A stretch of DNA of 64,000 nucleotides from Tabrizicola sp. (GCF_022842145.1 NZ_JALHQD010000007.1:203159-267158), one strand, 5' to 3'. Positions 31,271-41,066 are shown, numbered from the stretch's first letter. The notes: generated from the sequence alone by a model not told the origin. Numbers and translations are program-made.

Positions 31271-32404
31271 CTACCGCTTCCCCAGCACGTCGTCCTGATG
31301 CTGTCCCAGTCTTGGCGCCGGCCGGTCCAGCGCCAGTTCCGCCCCCGAGAATGTCATCGGGCTGCGGACGCCCTTCATCCCCTCCGGCGCAATCTGCATC
31401 CCCCGCGCCACGACCTGAGGGTCGGCGAAAACCTCCGCCAGATCGTTGATCGGCCCCGCCGGAACGCCCTCCGCCTCGCAAGCCGCCAACAGGTCCGCCT
31501 TGGCCCAGGTCCGCGTCGCCGCTGTCAGAAGCTCCGTCATCTCTACCCGGTTGGCGATCCGGTCGGCGTTGGTCAGGAAGCGCGGGTCCGTCGCCATCGC
31601 CTCCAGCCCCAGCAACCGGCACAGCCGCTGGTACTGCCCGTCATTCCCGGTCGCCAGGATCAGCCAGCCATCCGCACAATCGAACACCGCATAAGGTGCA
31701 AGGTTCGGATGCGCGTTGCCCATGAGGCCCGGAGCCTTCCCGGACACCAGATAGTTCATCGCCTGGTTCGCCATCACGCTAGTCGCCACGTCCAGAAGCG
31801 CCATGTCGATCTGCTGGCCCTCGCCCGTCCGCCCGCGCTGCACCAGCGCCGCCAGGATCGCGGTGGCCGCATAGACGCCGGTGAAGATGTCCGTCACAGC
31901 GACGCCCACCTTCTGCGGTTGGCCCTCAGGTGCGCCCGTCACCGACATCAACCCCGACATCCCCTGGATGATGAAGTCATAGCCTGCCCGGTGCGCGTAA
32001 GGCCCGTCCTGCCCGAAACCGGTGATGCTGCAATAGATCAGCTTCGGGTTCACCTTCCGCAGGCTCTCCCAATCCAGCCCGTATTTTGCCAGCCCGCCGA
32101 CCTTGAAGTTCTCGATCACCACGTCCGCATCGGCCACCAGCCGACGCACAACCTCCTGCCCTTCTGCCGTCCGGAAATCGCAGATGATCGACCGCTTGCC
32201 CCGGTTCGCGGCGTGGAAATAGGCGGCGGTCTTCTCGCCCCCCGCCTCGATGAACGGAGGCCCCCAGCGCCGGGTGTCATCCCCCTCGGGTGCCTCGACC
32301 TTGATCACGTCGGCACCAAGGTCAGCCAAGGTCTGCCCCGCCCAGGGACCAGCAAGGATCCGCGCCAGCTCGATGACGCGGACCCCCTCCAGCGGTGTCG
32401 TCAT
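31271..32404 (-). CDS. CaiB/BaiF family (class III) CoA-transferase
   Basis: A 377-residue CoA-transferase. The family landmarks are RVIELARILAGPWAGQTLADLGADVIKVE at the N-terminus, the GFGQDGPY segment, and the catalytic Asp in GEGQQIDMALLDV (about residue 173). These enzymes move CoA between carboxylic acids such as formate/oxalate, carnitine or succinate/itaconate. Nothing nearby fixes the substrate. The start overlaps the stop of the DsbA gene (TAATG), so the two are translationally coupled even though no functional link is obvious. Confidence 0.9.
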   Translation of the reverse strand: MTTPLEGVRVIELARILAGPWAGQTLADLGADVIKVEAPEGDDTRRWGPPFIEAGGEKTAAYFHAANRGKRSIICDFRTAEGQEVVRRLVADADVVIENFKVGGLAKYGLDWESLRKVNPKLIYCSITGFGQDGPYAHRAGYDFIIQGMSGLMSVTGAPEGQPQKVGVAVTDIFTGVYAATAILAALVQRGRTGEGQQIDMALLDVATSVMANQAMNYLVSGKAPGLMGNAHPNLAPYAVFDCADGWLILATGNDGQYQRLCRLLGLEAMATDPRFLTNADRIANRVEMTELLTAATRTWAKADLLAACEAEGVPAGPINDLAEVFADPQVVARGMQIAPEGMKGVRSPMTFSGAELALDRPAPRLGQHQDDVLGKR

Positions 32405-33033
32405 TACTTCGCCAGTTCCGCGTCGAGGATCGCCTTCAGGTCCTCGTAAGCCATGTTGCCATGCTTCGAGCCGTTGATGAACAGGGTCGGAGTCCCCTCG
32501 ACCCCGTCGGCCTCGAAGTTGGTCTGGAACTGCTTGATCAGCGCCTCGGCATTGGCGGTGTCGTTCAGGCAGGCGTCCATCGCCGCATCCTCAAGGCCCG
32601 CCGCGCGGCCGATGGTCTTCAGCTTCTCGACGACCTGCATCGGGTCCTCGGACGCGGCCCAGTCCTTCTGCTGCGCGAACAGCATGTCGTGGATGCCGAA
32701 ATACTTCATGTCGCCGCCGCAGCGCGCGATCAGCGCGGCCCAAAGGCCGTAGCGGTCGAAGTAGACCTCGCGCAGGGTGAAGTGCACCTTGCCGGTGTCG
32801 ATGTATTCCGTCTTCAGCTGCGGATAGACGGTCTCGTGGAACGTCGCGCAATGCGGGCAGGTGAAGCTGGCATATTCCACCATCTTCACCTTGGCATCGG
32901 GCGAACCCACCGAGAAATCCTTCACGGCGGTCTCGGCAGTGGCCGTCGTGGCTTCTTGCGCCAGTGCCGGGGTCATCGCCGCGGTGGCGGCAGCGGCAAG
33001 GGCAATCATCGCCCGGCGGTTGAGTTTCATCAT
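32404..33033 (-). CDS. DsbA family thioredoxin-fold protein
   Basis: A 209-residue periplasmic thiol-disulfide oxidoreductase. A signal peptide ends near TPALAQ (about residue 26). The active site is CPHC at 59-62, in YASFTCPHCATFH, and the cis-proline loop is GTPTLFING. This is the soluble DsbA type common in Rhodobacteraceae next to the DUF721 and mutY genes. It would oxidise or isomerise disulfides in exported proteins. A 28-bp gap separates it from the DUF721 gene upstream. Confidence 0.92.
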   Translation of the reverse strand: MMKLNRRAMIALAAAATAAMTPALAQEATTATAETAVKDFSVGSPDAKVKMVEYASFTCPHCATFHETVYPQLKTEYIDTGKVHFTLREVYFDRYGLWAALIARCGGDMKYFGIHDMLFAQQKDWAASEDPMQVVEKLKTIGRAAGLEDAAMDACLNDTANAEALIKQFQTNFEADGVEGTPTLFINGSKHGNMAYEDLKAILDAELAK

Positions 33034-33061
33034 GGGTCGGCGTCCTTTTTCAGCCCGGATA

Positions 33062-33586
33062 TCAAGATCGGGGGCGAGTTAAGATGTTTTGCGCCAGCTG
33101 TTCAAGCGCGCTGCGCAAACTTGGGTCAGCCACGCCGTCTGCAGCAGCCTGCGCCTTGGCAGTCGTGGCGGGATCGGGGACCTTCGCGGCCTTGGGGGCC
33201 GGGGTGAACTCGGCCTGGCCCTCGGCAAAGCCGGTGGCCGCGGTCTGGGTCAGGTGGATATGGCTGATCGCGGCGTAACCGTAGACGGCGTTCACGCGCT
33301 CCTTCAGCACCGGCAGCGCCATCTGCACCATCGGAGCCTCCGACGACTTGACCAGCAGCGTCAGCGTGGCACCCATGCCGCCCTTGCCGTAGCCGATCTT
33401 CACCGGCCGGGTCTTGCGCGCCATCTCCTCGCCCGCAACCTCGGCCCAATGCGTCAAAAGCCGCGCCACGGCGAACCCGCGCGATTCACCTGCAGTGCGA
33501 ACCGCGTCCTTCATCAGCCCGAAGGCGGGCTCGAACCCCCGCATCCGGTGGTCGGCACTGGGTGATGAAATCGGTTTACGGCTCAT
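33062..33586 (-). CDS. DUF721 protein, DciA-like
   Basis: A 174-residue protein of the DUF721 family, to which the replicative helicase loader DciA belongs. The conserved part is the N-terminal half: RGFEPAFGLMKDAVRTAGESRGFAVARLLTHWAEVAGEEMA and a KH-like fold ending near YGYAAISHIHL. The C-terminal Ala/Pro-rich segment is likely disordered. The ATG at 33586 is chosen; the open frame to 33829 contains no family sequence. DciA roles are established for other bacteria and are inferred here from family only. Confidence 0.8.
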   Translation of the reverse strand: MSRKPISSPSADHRMRGFEPAFGLMKDAVRTAGESRGFAVARLLTHWAEVAGEEMARKTRPVKIGYGKGGMGATLTLLVKSSEAPMVQMALPVLKERVNAVYGYAAISHIHLTQTAATGFAEGQAEFTPAPKAAKVPDPATTAKAQAAADGVADPSLRSALEQLAQNILTRPRS

Positions 33587-33743
33587 CCTGCGGGGCGCGG
33601 CTCCTGTTCGCCGCATTCTACTGCACGGTGCCGTTCCCGCCAGTGGCATCGACGGCTTGCAGAATAAAGAATGCGTTATGGAAATCGGGGTTTTCCGAAA
33701 CATTCTGACACGGAAGCATCCATACGCCCCGGTTTTCGATCGC

Positions 33744-33767
33744 AGGGTGGGCGAAACCGCCCACCCT
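33744..33767. repeat. GGGTGGGC palindromic repeat, copy 1
   Basis: AGGGTGGGCG (33744-33753) pairs perfectly with CGCCCACCCT (33758-33767) across AAAC. The same arms recur at 59762-59787 after clpB, so this is a dispersed REP-like hairpin. Confidence 0.75.
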
Positions 33768-34095
33768 ACCTTGCCGCACAATCCCAATCGTCGCCCGTGC
33801 TGTCGAGCACCGCTGGGCATCGGTGTCATTTGCTAACCGTGTTGCAGGCCTCCCGCCTGGCTGCTTGGGCCTCGTCGCACCTTGCGACGCGTTGAGACTG
33901 CTTCGCAAATCCGGAACCGCTGGAATCTTGTTCCTCAACCAAACGGACTTGCCGCCCACCGCATTTTCCTAACTGTCGCGCACAAGGCGTGCGTGCCGCT
34001 CAAGGCCAGTCTCGGGGGCGAACTCCAACCCCGCCCGTACTTGGGAACCGCCCTCAGCCAGCGGTCCGTGTCGGCGCTGGCCAAGCTGCAAGCTG

Positions 34096-34158
34096 CACGG
34101 GAAGCCGGTTGCGAAACACGGCAAGCCGATTGCGAAGCACGGGCAGCCGGTCAAGAAA
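34096..34158. repeat. Three imperfect 21-bp tandem repeats
   Basis: Three units begin at 34096, 34117 and 34138, each starting CACGG and sharing a GCCGGTTGCGAA-like core (AGCCGATTGCGAAG in the second). Unit length is a multiple of three, so an open frame through it is heptad-like on either strand. I see no gene that needs it. Confidence 0.75.
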
Positions 34159-34348
34159 ACGGCATCCCGGCGAACCGCGTTTGTTGCAGCAACCGGGACC
34201 TGCATCGTCGCGGCTACCTTGGTCAGGATCGCGGCCGACAAACCCCACGGTCCCACCGGCCTCGCATCGCGCCGGCCTGCCGCGCGCCCTCTACCGGTCC
34301 GGCCCATGCCCTCTGGCCGCCCGCGCTCCTTCCGCTATGTTCGCTGCG

Positions 34349-35455
34349 ATGGACAGCGCCGACTCCCTCTCCGCCCAACTCCTCGGCTGGTACGACCGCC
34401 ACGCCCGGGCGATGCCCTGGCGGGTCTCGCCCGAGGATCGTGCCCAAGGCATCCGCCCTGACCCCTACCGCGTCTGGCTGTCCGAGGTGATGCTCCAGCA
34501 GACCACCGTTGCGGCCGTGAAGGATTACTTCAACCGTTTCACCGCCCGCTGGCCCACCGTCGCGGCACTGGCCGCCGCCCCGGATGCCGAGGTGATGGGC
34601 GAATGGGCCGGCCTTGGCTACTACGCCCGGGCGCGGAACCTGCTGAAATGCGCCCGCGCTGTCGTGGCCGACCACGGCGGCGTCTTCCCCACGACCCGCG
34701 AGGGTCTCCTGACCCTGCCGGGTATCGGCCCCTACACCGCCTCCGCCATCGCGGCCATCGCCTACGACGAGCCCGCCACCGTGGTCGACGGCAACGTCGA
34801 GCGTGTCATCTCCCGCCTCTTTCTGGTCGAGACCCCACTGCCCGCCGCCAAACCCGAGCTTACCACCCTCGCCGCCCGCCTGACGCCCGCACAAAGGCCC
34901 GGAGACTACGCCCAGGCGATCATGGACCTCGGCGCCACGATCTGCACACCGCGCTCGCCGGCCTGCGGCATATGCCCCTGGTCCCACGCCTGCGCGGCCC
35001 GGGCAAAGGGTGTGCAGGCCGACCTCCCCCGCAAGTCGCCGAAACCCGAAAAACCCACCCGCCGCGGCACGCTGTGGCTGGGCCACCGCGACGGAGCCAT
35101 CCTTTTGGAACGCCGCCCCGACAAGGGCCTTCTGGGCGGCATGCTCGGCATCCCGGGCGATGGCTGGGACGGGCAGGGCGGCCCCGCCCCGGCCGCAGCC
35201 GACTGGCAGGACATCGGCGAGGTCCGCCACACCTTCACCCATTTCCACCTGATCCTGACCGTCCGGACCGCCCACCTCGACGGCCCCCCGCACCGAGGCG
35301 ACCTCATTCCCCGGCATCTCTTTCGCCCCGCCGACCTGCCCACCCTGATGCGCAAGGCCTGGGATCTGGCGCGGCCCGCAATGGACACTCCACCGGATGC
35401 GCCTAAACTTGTCGACGAGATTCCTTTGACTCCGGCGCCGGTTCGGGAAAGCTGA
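34349..35455 (+). CDS. mutY: A/G-specific adenine glycosylase
   Basis: A 368-residue base-excision repair enzyme that removes adenine mispaired with 8-oxoguanine or guanine. Features in order: catalytic Glu in SEVMLQQTTV (E46), helix-hairpin-helix LPGIGPYTASAIA (123-135), catalytic Asp in VDGNVER (D147), the four cysteines of the [4Fe-4S] cluster (C199, C206, C209, C215, spacing C-x6-C-x2-C-x5-C), and a C-terminal Nudix-like domain (about 235-345) that recognises 8-oxoG. ATG at 34349 is used; 34337 is an alternative. The long open extension upstream is in the gene-poor region and is rejected. Confidence 0.95.
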   Translation: MDSADSLSAQLLGWYDRHARAMPWRVSPEDRAQGIRPDPYRVWLSEVMLQQTTVAAVKDYFNRFTARWPTVAALAAAPDAEVMGEWAGLGYYARARNLLKCARAVVADHGGVFPTTREGLLTLPGIGPYTASAIAAIAYDEPATVVDGNVERVISRLFLVETPLPAAKPELTTLAARLTPAQRPGDYAQAIMDLGATICTPRSPACGICPWSHACAARAKGVQADLPRKSPKPEKPTRRGTLWLGHRDGAILLERRPDKGLLGGMLGIPGDGWDGQGGPAPAAADWQDIGEVRHTFTHFHLILTVRTAHLDGPPHRGDLIPRHLFRPADLPTLMRKAWDLARPAMDTPPDAPKLVDEIPLTPAPVRES

Positions 35456-35483
35456 CGCCCGTGTCCTTGACCCGTTGTCCATC

Positions 35484-36605
35484 ATGTCCGTAAGCCCGCT
35501 GCCCGCAGCCCTGCCGTTCTGGCTTTCGCTGGCCCTGCCGCCGCTGGCCGGGGTCGGCATGGTCTACGGCGGCTGGACCATCGCGCTCTTGCCGCTGTCC
35601 ACCTGGTGGCTGTTCACGATCCTCGATGCGCTGACCGGCCACAACACCGCCAACCCCGATCCCCAAATCCCCGACGCGCAACTGACCGCCTACCGCCTGA
35701 TCACCCTGGTCTGGCCCCCGGTCCAGTTCGCGCTCCTCCTCCTCATGCTCTGGTACGTCCCCCAGGCCCCCCACCTCGACACCGGCGAGAAGATCGCGCT
35801 CTTCTTCGGCATGGGCGTCATCTCCGGCACCATCGGCATCAACTACAGCCATGAACTGATGCACCAGAAATCCCGCCTGGAACGCTGGCTTGCCGATCTC
35901 CTTCTCGCCTCGGTCCTTTATTCGCACTTCCGTTCCGAACACCTGCGGGTCCACCACATCCACGTCGGCACCCCGCGCGATCCCGTGACGGCGCGCTACA
36001 ACGAAGGTTTCCACCGCTACTTTCCGCGCGTCCTGCGGCAGTGCCCGCCCTCCGCCTGGAAGGCCGAGGCTGCGATGCTCGCCCGCAGGGGCCTGCCCTG
36101 GTGGCACCGCACCAACCCGTTCTGGCGCTACGCCACCCTGCAATCCGTCTTCCTGGCGCTTGCCCTGGGACTGGGCGGCTGGACCGGCTTTGGCCTCTTC
36201 CTGATCCAGGCCGGCACTGCGGTCTGGCAGCTGGAGCTGGTGAACTATATCGAACATTACGGCCTGACCCGGCGCCACCTTGGCAGCGGCAAGTACGAAC
36301 GTGTCCTGCCGCGCCACAGCTGGAACGCCGACCAGCGGGCGTCAAACTGGCTCCTGATCAACCTCCAGCGCCACTCGGATCACCACTACAAACCCGACCG
36401 GCGATTTCCCGTCCTGCAAACCTATCTGCTGGACGAGGCGCCGCAGCTTCCCTTCGGCTATCCCCTGATGACGATGGCGGCGATGGTCCCCCCGCTGTGG
36501 AAACGGGTGATGAACCGCCGGGTAAAGGCCTGGCGCCGCAAGCATTACGCCGACATCAAAGACTGGCAGCCCTACAACAAGGCGGCGCACCCGGTCGCGG
36601 ATTGA
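35484..36605 (+). CDS. alkB: Alkane 1-monooxygenase (AlkB-type)
   Basis: A 373-residue integral-membrane di-iron hydroxylase. The histidine clusters of the AlkB family are intact: HELMHQ (123-128), HLRVHHIHVGTP (153-164), NYIEHYGL (254-261) and LQRHSDHHYKPDRRFPVLQ (294-312). Several transmembrane helices precede and separate them. It would hydroxylate medium-chain alkanes at the terminal carbon using electrons from rubredoxin, but no rubredoxin or rubredoxin reductase is encoded in the window. ATG at 35484 is preferred to a TTG at 35475. It starts 28 bp after mutY. Confidence 0.92.
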   Translation: MSVSPLPAALPFWLSLALPPLAGVGMVYGGWTIALLPLSTWWLFTILDALTGHNTANPDPQIPDAQLTAYRLITLVWPPVQFALLLLMLWYVPQAPHLDTGEKIALFFGMGVISGTIGINYSHELMHQKSRLERWLADLLLASVLYSHFRSEHLRVHHIHVGTPRDPVTARYNEGFHRYFPRVLRQCPPSAWKAEAAMLARRGLPWWHRTNPFWRYATLQSVFLALALGLGGWTGFGLFLIQAGTAVWQLELVNYIEHYGLTRRHLGSGKYERVLPRHSWNADQRASNWLLINLQRHSDHHYKPDRRFPVLQTYLLDEAPQLPFGYPLMTMAAMVPPLWKRVMNRRVKAWRRKHYADIKDWQPYNKAAHPVAD

Positions 36606-36631
36606 CAAACATACCATATGGTATGTAGGCT
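36602..36631 (+). promoter_or_regulatory. GST promoter with an 18-bp perfect operator palindrome
   Basis: A perfect -35 TTGACA (36602-36607) overlaps the alkB stop, and a weak -10 TAGGCT is at 36626-36631. The whole spacer is taken up by the perfect palindrome ACATACCATATGGTATGT (36609-36626). This is the geometry of a repressor operator that blocks RNA polymerase, in the style of TetR-family sites. Confidence 0.65.
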
Positions 36632-36652
36632 AACCCAGAAGGGGACGCCGCC

Positions 36653-37264
36653 ATGAAGCTTTACTATTCGCAGAACCTGAATCCGCGCGTTGCCGTGGCC
36701 GTGGCACGCCACCTCGGATCTCCGGTCGACTACATCGCCGCCGCACCGATGGCGCCCGACCAGCAAGAGGCGTTCCGCCCGATCAACCCCAACACCCGCG
36801 TTCCGGTCCTGACCACAAAGGCCCGGAACTACTGGGAAGCCGACGCCATCGCCTGCAAGCTTTCCGCGCTGGCGGGGTCGGATTTCTGGCGCACCGGCGA
36901 CAGCCATCCCGAAATGATCATGTGGATTTCATGGGCGGCGTACCACCTCAACAGCGCCGGAGGGGTCTATTACTTCTGGAAGCTGATCGCGCCGCAGTTC
37001 ATGGATTTCCAGCCCGAGCAACCCGTCTTTGACGAGGCGATGCGCGACTGGCGTCAGTTCATGGGCATCCTTGACAGCCAGTTGCAGGGCCGGAAATGGC
37101 TGGTCGACGACCGCCTGTCCTATGCCGATTTCCGGGTCGCCACCTGCTTTCCCTTCGCCGCCGCGGCGGGCCTGCCGCTGGCGGACTTCCCGCAGGCCCA
37201 ACGACTTGCCGACCAGCTCAATCAGCTCGACGCCTGGCGTGACCCCTTCGCCGGCCGGCGCTGA
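36653..37264 (+). CDS. Glutathione S-transferase family protein
   Basis: A 203-residue cytosolic GST. The N-terminal thioredoxin-like domain begins MKLYYSQNLNPRVAVAVARHLG and contains the cis-proline motif TRVPVLTT and the gamma-glutamyl-binding WEADAIACKL (E/S-D position). The all-helical C-terminal domain includes LVDDRLSYADFRVA with the N-capping box. It may detoxify electrophiles. Its promoter is probably controlled by an unlinked repressor binding the palindrome at 36609-36626. It converges on the ThDP enzyme gene across a perfect AT-rich hairpin. Confidence 0.88.
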   Translation: MKLYYSQNLNPRVAVAVARHLGSPVDYIAAAPMAPDQQEAFRPINPNTRVPVLTTKARNYWEADAIACKLSALAGSDFWRTGDSHPEMIMWISWAAYHLNSAGGVYYFWKLIAPQFMDFQPEQPVFDEAMRDWRQFMGILDSQLQGRKWLVDDRLSYADFRVATCFPFAAAAGLPLADFPQAQRLADQLNQLDAWRDPFAGRR

Positions 37265-37280
37265 CGGTTCCGCCAGGCGC

Positions 37281-37304
37281 CAAAATTCTTGCTCAAGAAT
37301 TTTG
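37281..37304. terminator. Bidirectional terminator hairpin
   Basis: CAAAATTCTTG (37281-37291) and CAAGAATTTTG (37294-37304) form a perfect 11-bp stem with a 2-base spacer between two convergent genes. The arms are AT-rich, which supplies the U-tract on both strands. Confidence 0.75.
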
Positions 37305-37320
37305 TCCCGGACGCAGAGGT

Positions 37321-38865
37321 TCAGCACAGAACTTCGATCAGCCTCGGACCACGTTGTTCCATCGCCTCCCGGAAAGCCGCGTTGAACCCGGCCATATCCA
37401 CAACGCGCTTCGCCTCTACCCCGTGGCCCTTCGCCAGTGCCACCCAGTCGAGACTTGGCCCTTCCACGTCGAACATCCGCTGTGCGTTGCGACCGACTGC
37501 GTTCACCCCCATCGCCGCCAGTTCCTCGCGCAGGATCTGGTAGCCGCGGTTGGCGAAGATCACCGTGGTCACGTCCAGCCCCTCGCGCGCCATCGTCCAC
37601 AACGATTGCAGCGTGTACATGCCGGACCCGTCACCCTCCAGCACCACGATCTTTCGATCCGGGCAGGCCACCGCCGCACCGACCGCATTGGGCAGACCAA
37701 AGCCGATCGACCCACCGGTGATCGTCAGGACGTCGTGTCCCGGCCCCCGCTTCAGCGCCGGGGCAAGGTGGGCCGAGGCAGTGATCCCCTCGTCCACGAT
37801 CACCGTCTCATCGGGCATCAACGCCGCAATGGACTCCCCGACCTTGGCCATCGTCAGCGGCCCGTCGGCCAGCGCCGGGCGGTCATCCGGGACAAAGTCA
37901 TCGGGCGCGAGGTCCGCCTCGCCCAAGTCCTCGGCCAGCGCCTGCAAGGTCCAGGCGATATCCATCTCGCGGCTGCACAGCTCGATCAGCCGGGTGTCCG
38001 GATCGTCCGGGGTCGAAGGCAACCCCGGATAGGCGAAGAATCCCGCCGGACGCGCCGTGCCACACAGGACCAAAGAGGGTATCCCGGCAAGGATCTTCAA
38101 ATTGTCTTCAATGCGGTAGGCCATCCTCTCGATCTTCACCGAGCCCGCGCCGCGCCGAAAGCGGCTGACCAGGAACGGCTGCATCAGCCGGGCGCCGCAG
38201 GCCTTGGTCAGCCGCTTCGCCAAAAGGCCAAGGTCCGTGTGAAGCGCCGGGCCGTCGATCATCAGCACCGCGCCCGGCTGGCGCAAAGCGCGGGCAGCGG
38301 CTGCGACCTCGGCCGCTGACGAACGCAGCAGAGCCGGGGCAGGCGCCGCGACCGCGAAACTCGACGCCTCCTCCCAGGCTGTGTTGGCCGGCAGGATCAG
38401 CGTGGCGATCTGCCCGCCCTTGGACCCTGCCGCGTGCACCGCCTCGGCCGCGTCGCTCGCGACCTTCCCGGCCGACGAACAGACCCGCGTCCAGTGCGAC
38501 ACCGCTTGCGCGACGCCCACCGTGTCGCCCTTCAGCGGCGCCTCGAACCGCAGGTGATAATCCGCATGGTCGCCCATGATGTTCAGGACACCCGACTGCG
38601 CCTTGCGGGCATTGTGCAGGTTGGCGAAGGCATTGCCGAAGCCTGGGGCAAGATGCAGCAGGGTCGCCGCGACCTCGCCCTTCATCCGGTAATACCCATC
38701 CGCGGCGCCGGAAACGCCGCCCTCGAACAGACACAGGATACAGCGCATCTCGGGGTGCTGGTCCAGCGCGTGGACGAAGTGCATCTCCGAGGTGCCGGGG
38801 TTCGCAAAGCAGACCTTCACGCCCGAGGCCAGCAGGGTCCGCACCAAAGTCTCTGCGCCGTTCAT
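37321..38865 (-). CDS. Acetolactate-synthase-like ThDP-dependent enzyme
   Basis: A 514-residue enzyme of the acetolactate synthase/benzoylformate decarboxylase superfamily. The cofactor-activating Glu is E48 in CLFEGGVSGAADGYYR, and the ThDP-Mg binding motif is GDGSGMYTLQSLWTMAREGL near residue 410-430. It lacks a recognisable FAD-binding middle domain typical of true IlvB, and no regulatory subunit gene (ilvH) is nearby. It is therefore more likely a decarboxylase or carboligase of unknown substrate than the branched-chain biosynthetic enzyme. It stands alone, convergent with the GST gene. Confidence 0.8.
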   Translation of the reverse strand: MNGAETLVRTLLASGVKVCFANPGTSEMHFVHALDQHPEMRCILCLFEGGVSGAADGYYRMKGEVAATLLHLAPGFGNAFANLHNARKAQSGVLNIMGDHADYHLRFEAPLKGDTVGVAQAVSHWTRVCSSAGKVASDAAEAVHAAGSKGGQIATLILPANTAWEEASSFAVAAPAPALLRSSAAEVAAAARALRQPGAVLMIDGPALHTDLGLLAKRLTKACGARLMQPFLVSRFRRGAGSVKIERMAYRIEDNLKILAGIPSLVLCGTARPAGFFAYPGLPSTPDDPDTRLIELCSREMDIAWTLQALAEDLGEADLAPDDFVPDDRPALADGPLTMAKVGESIAALMPDETVIVDEGITASAHLAPALKRGPGHDVLTITGGSIGFGLPNAVGAAVACPDRKIVVLEGDGSGMYTLQSLWTMAREGLDVTTVIFANRGYQILREELAAMGVNAVGRNAQRMFDVEGPSLDWVALAKGHGVEAKRVVDMAGFNAAFREAMEQRGPRLIEVLC

Positions 38866-39017
38866 CGGGTGCCTCCGTATTCGCTTGGCGTCAGAAGACC
38901 GGATTCAACTGCATTGCACAACCCGCAAGGGCAAAATCCACGGGTTAAGATTTCCCTAACGCCCGCGGCCAACCTATTGATTTTATGAGGGGATCAGGAA
39001 GTGTCCGCCGTGGACAT

Positions 39018-39048
39018 GAAAAAACCCCGCCGAGACATCTCGGCGGGG
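39018..39048 (-). terminator. Rho-independent terminator of ccrM
   Basis: CCCCGCCGAG (39025-39034) and CTCGGCGGGG (39039-39048) form a 10-bp perfect stem with a 4-base loop. On the minus strand it is followed by TTTTTT, a textbook intrinsic terminator 46 bp beyond the ccrM stop. Confidence 0.93.
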
Positions 39049-39094
39049 TAAAGGTGTCCCCCAGGCGGTCCAGGGGACAGGCGTGTTCCGTAAT

Positions 39095-40270
<1,176 letters not shown>

Positions 40271-40304
40271 TCAGAGGCGAATCGCCGTCAAATTCTTTAT
40301 TGAA

Positions 40305-40937
40305 TCAACAGGTTACAGAATTCCCTTGATACAATATGTTGTGGACCGGCTTGAACGACCGTCTATGCCAAGGGGTCACACCTAGATTCTGCAGCGCGTC
40401 GAGATGCGCCTTTGTCGGGTAACCTGCGTTGGCTTCCCAGCCGTAGCCGGGGTGCTGTTGCGCCAAATCCACCATGATCCGGTCGCGCGTCACCTTTGCG
40501 ATGATCGAGGCGGCAGCAATCGACAGGCAGATCGCATCCCCACCGATGATCGCGGTCGCGCCACAGCCCAGGCCGCGCGGCAGCATGTTGCCGTCGATCA
40601 AAGCGTGATCGGCACCCAGGCCCGCCACCGCCCGCTCCATCGCAAGGTGGCTGGCGCGCAGGATGTTCAATTCGTCGATCTCCTCGACCGAGGCATGGGC
40701 GACCGATATCTCGGCCACCGCGATGATCTCGATGAAAAGCACCTCGCGCCGTTCCCGGGTCAGGACCTTGGAATCGCGCAGACCCTGCGGGATGCGGTCG
40801 GGGTCCAGCCGGACCGCGCAGGCCGTCACCGGCCCGGCAAGCGGCCCGCGTCCGACCTCGTCCACGCCCGCAACGCGCAAAGCTCCCCGGCCAAAGGCCA
40901 GCGTCTCATGCGTGAAGTCGGGAATGATGTCACCCAT
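40305..40937 (-). CDS. rnhB: Ribonuclease HII
   Basis: A 210-residue enzyme that cuts RNA in RNA-DNA hybrids and removes single ribonucleotides from DNA. The N-terminal catalytic site is VAGVDEVGRGPLAGPV (Asp-Glu pair about residues 26-27), the third acidic residue is in HALIDGNMLP, and the fourth in IIAKVTRDRIM. The GYPTKAHLDAL and HRRSFKPV segments are also conserved. Length is normal. It lies 88 bp upstream of ccrM on the same strand, an arrangement common in Rhodobacteraceae. Confidence 0.96.
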   Translation of the reverse strand: MGDIIPDFTHETLAFGRGALRVAGVDEVGRGPLAGPVTACAVRLDPDRIPQGLRDSKVLTRERREVLFIEIIAVAEISVAHASVEEIDELNILRASHLAMERAVAGLGADHALIDGNMLPRGLGCGATAIIGGDAICLSIAAASIIAKVTRDRIMVDLAQQHPGYGWEANAGYPTKAHLDALQNLGVTPWHRRSFKPVHNILYQGNSVTC

Positions 40938-41066
40938 GCCCGCTGGATTAGCGCGGAACCGGCCGCAGAAAAAGGGGGCGGAAGCTGCTCACCCTTCCGC
41001 CCCCCAGACGGAAGCGGGGAATAGGGCAACCCCGCTTCGTTCAAGACCGCCTCGACGGCTCTTTTG

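Larger units (their letters stand above)
33587..34348. other. Gene-poor region between the DUF721 gene and mutY
   Basis: This 760-bp stretch has no convincing coding sequence on either strand. Open frames exist (for example 33969-34307 minus and 33882-34490 plus), but none shows family similarity or a ribosome-binding site. It contains a GGGTGGGC palindrome at 33744-33767 and three 21-bp tandem units at 34096-34158. The divergent promoters of mutY and the DUF721 gene should lie here. Confidence 0.5.

Noticed and set aside
34096..34158. CRISPR array
   Set aside because: Three contiguous 21-bp units without spacers; no cas genes nearby.
33969..34307. 112-codon minus-strand frame with heptad-like Cys/Pro repeats
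   Set aside because: The periodicity comes from the three 21-bp DNA repeats; no ribosome-binding site or homologue is apparent. It is noted as a repeat instead.
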